DNA of 64,000 nucleotides from Pleodorina starrii (lineage: Eukaryota > Chlorophyta > Chlorophyceae > Chlamydomonadales > Volvocaceae), in NCBI GenBank assembly GCA_030267565.1, contig BRXU01000001.1:5022001-5086000 (forward strand), read 5' to 3'. Below the pieces are notes generated by a model. It did not search any database, was not told the DNA's origin, and saw nothing but the letters and a program-made list of their open reading frames with translations. This document shows positions 56,305 to 64,000 of the stretch, one piece after another (the stretch's first letter is position 1; each line of letters begins with the position of its first letter). Position numbers and translations under genes: made by a program.

Positions 56305-59300
56305 ATGACGCCTATGGAAGTTGTTCTGCCCACGACATCTCTCATGGAAGAGGTGCCGTCGGTGGTTGAAGACGGCCCGGAGTCGACTGTGGAAGGCGGG
56401 GACTTCCCTGCCTTGGCGATGCAAGCGTCCGTCGCTAGCCGTTCTTGCCGCAGCGACGTTGGGAGGACTAGCGTAAGTTGCTGCCGTTGCGGGCGGTCCA
56501 TCGCGTCGGCGTGCTTGCTGGGGCAACAGGAACCAAGGAAATGTACAACTTACTCCAAGGGGTTATTAAGGACCATTTGCAAAAGTACCTCAGCTGAAGG
56601 TTGGCCATAAACCAAACAGGGTGTGGACGAGGTGGTTTCCAGCTTTCCACCTTTTTGCCAACCTTGCGACGGGGACAGGTTAGAACATCGGCGCGCCAAC
56701 CCCCGAAAGAGGCGTCACGCTAGCAGGACGAACGGGATGGACACATTGGCCACGGCGTTTACGCACACCTTGACGAAGGACGGGGCAACACCCGCCCCTT
56801 CTCCCAAACACCTTGCCCACACACAACGCAACCCATCTCCTCTCCTCCCTCCGCCCCGTCCCACCCCCTGCCCAGCTCGGCCACCACGCCAACGGCACCC
56901 CCACGGACCTCAAACTCGAGGCGGAAGCCAAAACTGCGCTGGCGGCCGCCGCGGTCCAACCCGTTGACCGCGGCCCGGCCCTGGCCACGGCCGGTTCCGG
57001 AGCCGCGCCCGATGCCTCCATGGCGCTGCTTTCCAGCTGGCAGTACCGCGTGACCGGCAACGGCGCCGTGGCTCAGGTGTTGACGGATTTCCACTGCGAG
57101 CACATCAAGTCGGGCGGCCCCCGCGGTGTCCAGGAGGTGGCGATCCGGCACATTCTGCGCAACGACATTGACAGCGACAGCATTTACTGCGTCGACCTGG
57201 CGGCGCCCTTCCGACTGTTCAAGGTGGGGAGGCGCAGGGACGGCGAGCGGCAGGGGTCGAAGATGCTTTTTTCGGGGGCCGTGTCAATATGGTGATCTGG
57301 GTCGGGGTCGGGTCGGGGGGAGGTTCAGCCACGGGGGTTCCTGGCGACCAGTTACGGTGAAGCGCAGCCAAGGGACGGAGATGACGTTGGCGAAGGACCG
57401 GGCCCAGGATTCCTTACCTCAGTCCGGAGGGGTTCCTGGTAAAGGTGATATGTCCTGGTGGAGTCTGTCTGTGATTGACCGACCGGCGGGGAGGAAAAAC
57501 AAAGATGCCGCAGCGAAGGGACGACGGCGGGAAGGGGCGGCCAAGGGATGCGGTTCTGGGTCGGGGGCAATGGCGGCAGCGGGCTCTCTGGTCAGCCGAT
57601 CCTCTCTGGTCGCAACGGGGCACGGACAGTGGACAGTGATACAGCTTGCGATGCTGCCCTCACCACCAAACTGCGTGCATGGTACCTACCGGCTCTCGGA
57701 ATCCCCGTTGCTCAGCGCTCGCCCTCCCATCACATCATTCGCGCGGGCTGCTCCGCCTTTCCGCAGGCCTGGCGCGCCGCCATGCCGCGCGTGCTGCCGT
57801 ACTACGCGGTCAAGTGCTACCCCGAGCCCGGCATCCTCAAGCTGCTTATTGCCCTGGGCGCCGGCTTCGACTGCGCCAGCAAGGGCGAGTTGGACATGAT
57901 GCTCAAGATGGGCGTGTCGCCGAGCCGCATCATCTTCGCGCACCCCTGCAAGCGCACCTGCGACTTCCGCTACGCGCGGGAGAACGGCATTCAGTACACC
58001 ACGGTACGGCAGGGGCTGCGGTGGGAGCTACCCTGGGGCCTGTGGTGACCTGGGAACGACTTTTTGAGGGCGTGAAGGGGTGAGGGGGGACACAGCACAG
58101 CGCTGAGGATATCTCTCGTGGGTCTCTCATTCCGCAAGCAACCGTTCGTGCCGCGTGGGCCATTTCCGATGTTTCCTTTTTATAAGATCTGGGTCATGCG
58201 AATTCCTACCTTACCACCTGCAACACCTTCTGACCTTCCTCGCAGTTCGACACGGTTTCGGAGCTCCACAAGGTGGCTGAGATGGACCCGGAGTTCAAGC
58301 TGGTGCTGCGCATCCGTGCGGACGACCCGGGGGCGCGCGTGCCGCTGGGTCTCAAGTACGGAGCGGAGGTGTCGGAGGCGCCGGCGCTGCTGCGCACGGC
58401 TCGCGAGCTGGGGCTGGAGTGCTGCGGCGTCAGCTTCCACGTGGGGAGCGCTGCCAAGAACCTGGCCACGTTTACCAACGCCATCGAGAACGCGCGCAAG
58501 GTGGGCGGAAAAAACATCGGCTCCCCGCGCCTTGCCGCCCCCCCCTGCCCTTCCCGCCCGCCCTGCTTGGCGCCTGCTTTGGGACCCCAAAATCCCTTTT
58601 GCCCTTAAAAGCTCTTATTTCTATCATTATCTTTCCGCCCGCCTGCCACGCTCCCACCACCGCCACCCCCACCCGACCGCAGTGACTCATTCTTATATAA
58701 AGGAACATATCACTCCCTGACCCCCACCCGTCCCTCCACCCCACCAGGTGTTTGACGAGGCCGCTTCCCTGGGCTACCGCATGGAGCTGCTGGACATTGG
58801 CGGCGGCTTCACCGGCCACTTTGACGAGCTGGGCAACGTCATGTTTGGGGAGATTGCCAACACCATCAACGCCGCGCTCGCCAAGTACTTTCCGCCCGGC
58901 TGCCCGGAGCTGGGCGACGTGCGCGTCATCGCCGAGCCCGGCCGCTACTTTGCGGAGACCAGCTCCACGCTGTTTACCCCCGTCATTGGCACCCGTGACC
59001 GGGTGGTCAAGGACGGCAGCATCCACAAGGACTACTGGCTCACGGACGGACTCTACGGCAGCTTCAACTGGTGAGCCGCTGGCTGTGGCTCGGATGGCTG
59101 GCTGGGGTCTTGTGCGCGCGTCTTGGAGCGGCACGGGAGGGCTGCGACGCGGGCGCGCGGCGGGGAGGACGGGCTGGGCAGTAGCTGGGAGAATCGGCAG
59201 TAGCTGGGAGAACGGGAGAGTCATTCTGGCTGGGGCGGCGGGGGCAGGGGCGCGCAGCCGCATGCCCTGCCCGCCGCGCCACGTTGAATTCCCTTCCGTG

Positions 59301-59822
59301 TATACCGTACCCACCTGGACATCGGAAGCCCCTCCCTGCCCCTTTCTCCCCGTCCACGAACCGCTCACCGCGCGCCATCCGCTTTCAGCTTTCCCAACCG
59401 ATCATCATCGCCCCAACGGCTCCCTTCACGACTCTCCCGCCCTCTCCCGCCTTCTCCCGCCTCTCCGCAGCATCGTGTACGACGGCCAGAACCCCGAGTA
59501 CCGCGTCATCCGCTCCCCGGTCCAGCCCGAGCCCACCGACACGCGCACCTACTTGTCGACCCTGTGGGGCCCCACCTGCGACTCCGCCGATGTGGTGTAC
59601 AAGGACGTGGCCCTGCCGGCGCTGCGCAACGGCGACTGGCTGCTGTGGCCCAACGCCGGAGCCTACACCGTGGCGGGCGCATGCGACTTCAACGGCATCG
59701 AGTTCACGCACCCCTGCAAGGTCTACGTCTGGTCGGACAGCTCGGTGGACCCGCCGGAGGAGCAGGAGCAGGCGGCGGAGCAGGAGGGCCAGGAGGCGAC
59801 GGGGGCGGCGGGCCAGGAGTAA
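56305..59822 (+). CDS. ODC: Ornithine decarboxylase
   Basis: Six exons, 56305-56472, 56876-57223, 57767-58003, 58246-58500, 58748-59070 and 59471-59822, join in phase to 560 aa. It catalyses PLP-dependent decarboxylation of ornithine to putrescine, the entry to polyamine synthesis. Visible motifs: the PLP-lysine segment LPYYAVKCYPEP, FDCASKGELDMML, IIFAHPCKRTCDFRYA, GVSFHVGSAAKN, LDIGGGF, VIAEPGRYFAET, and the C-terminal catalytic-Cys motif LWGPTCDSADVVYKDV followed by GAYTVAGACDFNGIE. The junction 59070/59471 restores FNCIVYDGQNPEY. The N-terminus is about 100 residues longer than usual and low-complexity. The C-terminus is Glu/Gln-rich (EEQEQAAEQEGQE). The Asn that normally follows AVKC is Tyr here. 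The ATG at 56305 was chosen because exon 1 ends in the phase exon 2 needs; an extra small exon in the 403-bp first intron is possible. Confidence 0.92.
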
Positions 59823-61916
59823 GCGGCTGCGGTGGAGGCGGTGGCTACGCAGTACGGTATGTCGTATCGCGCTGATGAAGCAGCAGCGGCCGGCGCGGTC
59901 GAGCGCGGCCGGGGCTGATGTACTCCGCCTGTGATGGTGTTGGGGTTTTTACAGAGCACTGCTGTCGTACGCTGGCCAAGGCCAGGCGGCGCGGCATGGG
60001 GAGGGAGCGAGGCGAGAACGGAGGGAGGGATCGAGTGCGAAGAGTTTGGCTGGATGGGGGCAGCGTGGCCGCGCGGCCGCACAGGAGAGAATGATGCGTG
60101 ACGAGTGATTTTATTTGCCAGGGCAAGCATTACTTAGCCGTGCCTTTTGCTGCACTGGTTGAAAATTCAACTCCCACTTCTGGGTCATCTTACTCATCAA
60201 CCGGGGGATTTTGGGGTAGCGGGGGCGGCGCAGGGGACGCGCCAGCAGCTAGGTCCCTTTGTGAGGAGTGTCCTTTGTGGGAGGCCTCGCGAGTGGGCTG
60301 GTGCCTCAACACGCGCGGCCCTAGCCGATGGCACTGCCGTGTCGTCAAGTTCATTGGGCCCGCCGAGCACCGCTTTCTGAGGAGACTCTAGGGGGTGCCG
60401 TGAACCGCGATGCACAGCTGTTTGGAAGACGCTCTTTTCATTACGAGGTGTGCACAGTTCAGCTGGCAGCGTTATTTTTGGGGGAGGGGGGCCGTGCTTT
60501 TGCAGAGGGCTGGGAAAGCTGGGAAAGATGTAAAGAATGAGGGGTGGTAATTTAAACCGATGTTTTTATGAACGTGCCCGGAACCCATCATGACAACTTG
60601 ACCCTGTGACGCCGTGCGTTTGTTCTCGCCGGCTCCCTGATGTCATATGTGACCCTCTCGAGGGGTCGACCGACGGACGCACAGCCGGTTACCGGACGGC
60701 TGTCCCTCGGCCTGAAACGCTTGTGTACCGCTCAGTCGATATTTTCTGCTCGCAATGACTGAACGTCATGCCGCTGCCTAGTATTTTCGCGCGTCCCTCG
60801 TCAACGAATATGTTCTAATATGCCGTCGGTATATTTCCGGGCAGCTGTGCCGGTCTTTTTTGTGGCTTCGCTTTGTGGCACAATCAACGGACTATTCCAG
60901 TGCAATACTGCAGTAATACAGTGGCGCCCTAATCAGGCTTTGCAGAGAACGGTTTGGGTTCAGCGCTACACGTGCGTCGTCGTACAACATGCTTTGTGGC
61001 TTGCGTGGCTGAATCTCTCGGCAGTTTGGGGCATGATTGGCTGACGTGGCTTCGCTCATGGCAGCTTGGGTGGTGGTGTGCGAACGTTGCCACGTCGAGT
61101 GGGCCGCTGGTTTTCGGCGGCTTGGCGGAGGTGGCTGTTGCAACCCCATCTGGGAGATCTGTCGTGGCCTGGCCTCGCAGGAAATGTGTCCTCTCTGTTG
61201 GCCAGTACCTGGTTTTCTGTCGGCAGGCCGCTTCGTTTGGGGGGGGGGCCTCAGCATGCCTATCGCTGGGTGATGCGTTTGCGCCGATGCCTGCGCGGTC
61301 GGACAGTTCACGCCCATTTTGGAGAGGCAGTGGTTTTTCTCTTCGGCGTGGGCTAAGCTGCGGGCCCTTTTGCCCGTGTGGACCCCGTTCCCCGTTCCTC
61401 GATTCGTGGCACGCCCGCAGCTGGAAAGCGCGCGGGTGCTGTTCTTGCGCGTGTCGTGCGTTTAGGTGGCAAGTCAAAACACACCAAGTATATTTACCTA
61501 TGTAGCCGCTGCAAAGCGATGTGAGAGCTGAGTTGCAGTTTAGCACTAGAGGTCTCGCCGCGGGTATACTGTAGAAGTTTGGCTGCTGCAAGACCACCAG
61601 TACGGTCCAGCAAGCTTCATTATCGCAGAAAGGCCCCACCTGGAACCCCAACAGGCCCCTGCCCCATATTAGGGCAAGCAGCTGGGCCGCACCTGAGCGA
61701 ACATCTGGCAAACAACACCTAAGCACCATCGCTATGTCCTTTCCATTGCTGCTACCGGTATACCACTCGACGGCTGTAGCCCTCCTGGCGCCATCGTTCC
61801 GGCCTGGAAGCCCACCGACTCAACGTCTGCAACTAACTTACTATTGACTGCAGCAGCCGGCCGCATCTCTGTGTGGCATAGCACTAAGGCATCTGGCGTG
61901 CGGCGCGCCTGGCATC
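59823..61916. other. 3' UTR and intergenic region
   Basis: A TGTAA at 60529-60533 is the first clear candidate poly(A) signal for ornithine decarboxylase. No further exon was recognised. The open frames at 60820-61505 have no domain match. Confidence 0.4.
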
Positions 61917-62295
61917 ACGTGTGTACGTGTGCGTGATTACGTGTGCGTGTGTACGTGTGCGTGATTACGTGTGCGTGTGTACGTGTGCGTGATTACGTGT
62001 GCGTGTGTACGTGTGCGAGATTACGTGTGCGTGTGTGCGTGTGTACGTGTGCGTGTGTACGTGTGTACGTGTGCGTGTGTACGTGTGCGTGTGTACGTGT
62101 GCGTGTGTACGTGTGCGTGTGTACGTGTGCGTGTACGTGTGTACGTGTGCGTGTGTACGTGTGCGTGTGTACGTGCGCGTGTGTACGTGTGCGTGTGTAC
62201 GTGCGCGTGTGTACGTGCGCGTGTGTACGTGTGCGTGTGTACGTGTGCGTGTGTACGTGTGCGTGTGTACGTGTGCGTGTGTACGTGCGCGTGTG
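61917..62295. repeat. Alternating purine-pyrimidine tandem repeat (14-bp unit)
   Basis: The main unit is GTACGTGTGCGTGT, with a 28-bp variant carrying GATTACGTGTGCGT at the left end and GTACGTGCGCGTGT units at the right. It runs about 380 bp. It creates long open frames of Val/Cys/Tyr in every frame, which are not genes. Confidence 0.95.
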
Positions 62296-62518
62296 TGGGG
62301 TACACATACGCGCTCGGGCTTCCTTGCCGTTATGGCACCTCACATCGTCCTCCGCGTTTCCCACGTCCCGATCCGTCAAGAACAGCTCGTGCAAAGCACT
62401 CCACTCGCAAAACTCAGCAGCTGCCGCGTCCATCACGTGATTAATAATGTTCACCTTGTTCACAGTGCCATTTGCACAATCAATGCGGTACAACCAACCA
62501 ACCAACGGACACCACACG

Positions 62519-62586
62519 TGTCAGTTTGTGCACACACGTTCAAGTTTGTGCACACATGTTCAACTTTGTGCACACATGTTCAAAAC
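62519..62586. repeat. Three tandem copies of a ~22-bp unit
   Basis: The unit is approximately GTTTGTGCACACATGTTCAA with single-base variants, repeated three times in a row. Confidence 0.9.
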
Positions 62587-63163
62587 GTCACCAACTGCTC
62601 GGGGCCGCTGCGGCTCCGAAACCCAAATGCAACAAGGTAAGAACGAGGGTCAGAACGGAACATAACGGACGCCCTGACGAGAGGAACATTTCCGCCATAA
62701 AGATGTATACGCCACGGATACATACCGGTACAACAATGCGGAACCAGGGTCGCACCCCACATTTCATCGCTGCTGGTAATAATAATTATGAGTGCGAAGG
62801 GCTCGTTCGCTTGCGACACACGCGCTCGGTCAGGCTGCCCGCAATGCGCAATCCGGAGCCACTCCTGCCAAAGCGCTCCGGTCTCCGCACTCCCCGGCCG
62901 TCGACCCGGCTCCAACATACCGGTACCACAACGGCGAAAGAGTCGCGCGTGCGCCGTACACTCGTACACCACTCGTACTTGCCGCACAGCGGCCACACCG
63001 TCAGGCCTGCGGGAGACGTGCCGTCCTGCTGCCACAACACACGAATACTCTCCAAACCACAGCAACACCAACCTGCCATTCCAAATCAGCCCTCAGCTCA
63101 AAGCGTCACCGCCTGGCACAACAAACTGGATCAAACATGTACGGTAAAAGCCGAAGCACAGCC
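62587..63163. other. Intergenic; probable 3' flank of the mitochondrial carrier
   Basis: No exon was recognised. The region should hold the 3' UTR of the minus-strand carrier gene ending at 63164. Confidence 0.35.
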
Positions 63164-64000
63164 TCAGGCCGGCGCAGGCACCACCACCACCGCCACCCGC
63201 CCGCCTCCTCCTCCTCCGGCCCCTCCTCCGCTCCCGCCCAGCATCTTGAGCGTGGTGGTGTAGCCCAGGAAGCTGGCGCCGTCCATCAGAAAGGCGCGCA
63301 GCAGCGTCGGCGCCACGCCGCGGAAAAAGGCGCGCGCGCCTGCCTCCTGATACATCTGCGAGGTCCGGAAACGGCAAGGGGGTTGGTTAGATGACCACAA
63401 GCAAAAACAACCTGGATTACGGCAATGGCAAGGTGGTTGATACGGTAAGCACAGAGGCGCCCAGCGGCCCCACCCCCACAGCTGCCCCGACCCTACCTGA
63501 CCCGACCCGGCATCATCCGCCGCGCGCCGCTGCCCCCCCCCCAGACGAGGGTTCTTCACCCCCAAACGCCCACATGCCCCGATGCACATCCCGCGCCCCT
63601 GTGCTACACACCACACCACTTCGCACCTCCCGCGCGAAGTGCAGCCAGGTCTTCCCCCGGCTGGCGCTGGATCCGACCGCCTGCACCCTCGTCTTAAGTA
63701 CATCTAGTGGGTAGATGGGCAGCCAGGCGATCACGCCAGCCAGCCCGCCCGCGAGCACCTGGTGGGGTGGGGTGGGGTGGGGAGAGAGGTTATTGGGGAT
63801 ATTGCAGCGTCAATTAATGAGTATGGAGAGAAGAGATGAGGCAGCCGTGTGGCCCGCAAGTGTTCCAGTCCAATCCAGTCCAGTCGAGGAGATTGGGACA
63901 TGAGTACGGTAGTCCATGGCAAAATATGAAAGCAAAATATGAAGACAAAATCGGGATGTCACGGGCCCGTCCAAGAGCGGTCAGCGAGGCGCGGCCGTGC
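63164..64000 (-). CDS. Mitochondrial carrier family protein, C-terminal part (truncated by window end)
   Basis: Two exons are visible, 63758-63627 and 63355-63164, joined in phase 0; the N-terminal part lies beyond the window. The first exon holds the start of a carrier repeat, AGGLAGVIAWLPIYPLDVLK with TRVQ, matching the signature P-x-D-x-x-K/R-x-R. The second exon, MYQEAGARAFFRGVAPTLLR with AFLMDGASFLGYTTTL, matches the second half of the same repeat (EG..FFRG..P.L.R..P.....F..Y). This is the last of three repeats. The family exchanges metabolites across the inner mitochondrial membrane. The substrate cannot be told from this part, although the aromatic and small residues resemble the carnitine/basic amino-acid branch. 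A Gly/Val/Ala low-complexity tail ends in VVVVPAPA. Confidence 0.88.

Noticed and set aside
60820..61505. Open frames with hydrophobic residues after ornithine decarboxylase
   Set aside because: They show no domain, no splice partners and no poly(A) logic. They are probably chance open sequence in intergenic DNA.
61943..62640. Val-Cys-Tyr-rich frames over the GTGTAC repeat
   Set aside because: All frames are open because the 14-bp unit contains no stop. There is no protein family and no splice support.

Overview
The window is nuclear DNA of a green alga of the Chlamydomonas/Volvox (volvocine) type. The evidence is very GC-rich coding sequence with Ala/Gly/Gln-rich low-complexity runs, many short introns with GT(G/A)AG...CAG borders, TGTAA poly(A) signals, a locus matching the two-cistron REX1 DNA-repair gene described from Chlamydomonas reinhardtii, and L1-type LINE fragments. 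I see no bacterial operons, rRNA, tRNA or CRISPR arrays. Exon borders below were assembled by hand from splice consensus, reading phase and family similarity. For most genes the exon lengths sum to an intact reading frame.

Layout, left to right. 831-3775 (+): a secreted/membrane TPM-domain protein fused to a C-terminal RING finger. About 6045-15573 (+): one very large, or possibly two, nuclear gene(s) with four B3-like pseudobarrel modules, a GNAT-type acetyltransferase segment and RGG boxes. 17640-18790: a dead L1-type LINE 3' piece. 19353-22492 (+): an F-box/LRR protein. 25929-27427 (+): a LigB-type extradiol dioxygenase with a signal peptide. 29320-31934 (+): a raffinose-synthase-like protein that seems to lack the catalytic barrel. 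33283-36562: a repeat island with two direct copies of one block, a LINE 5' scrap, a repeat called here element X, and a perfect hairpin.

36599-42087 (-): an 11-exon CCX/NCLX-type cation/Ca2+ exchanger with a 16-copy 20-bp minisatellite in one intron. It is divergent, across 309 bp, from the REX1 locus on the plus strand: REX1-S (TFB5/TTDA subunit of TFIIH, 42397-42790) followed 42 nt later by REX1-B (42833-44722). 45845-50062 (+): a second F-box/LRR protein. 50481-53810 (-): a nearly intact LINE with a 962-codon reverse-transcriptase ORF, next to a second copy of element X. 56305-59822 (+): ornithine decarboxylase. 63164 to the window end (-): the C-terminal part of a mitochondrial carrier.

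The genes do not form a pathway; this is an ordinary mixed eukaryotic neighbourhood. The most interesting items are the dicistronic REX1 arrangement, the B3-like/GNAT/RGG protein, the TPM-RING fusion, the barrel-less raffinose-synthase relative, and the LINE 5' end and element X, which occur in opposite order at two loci.
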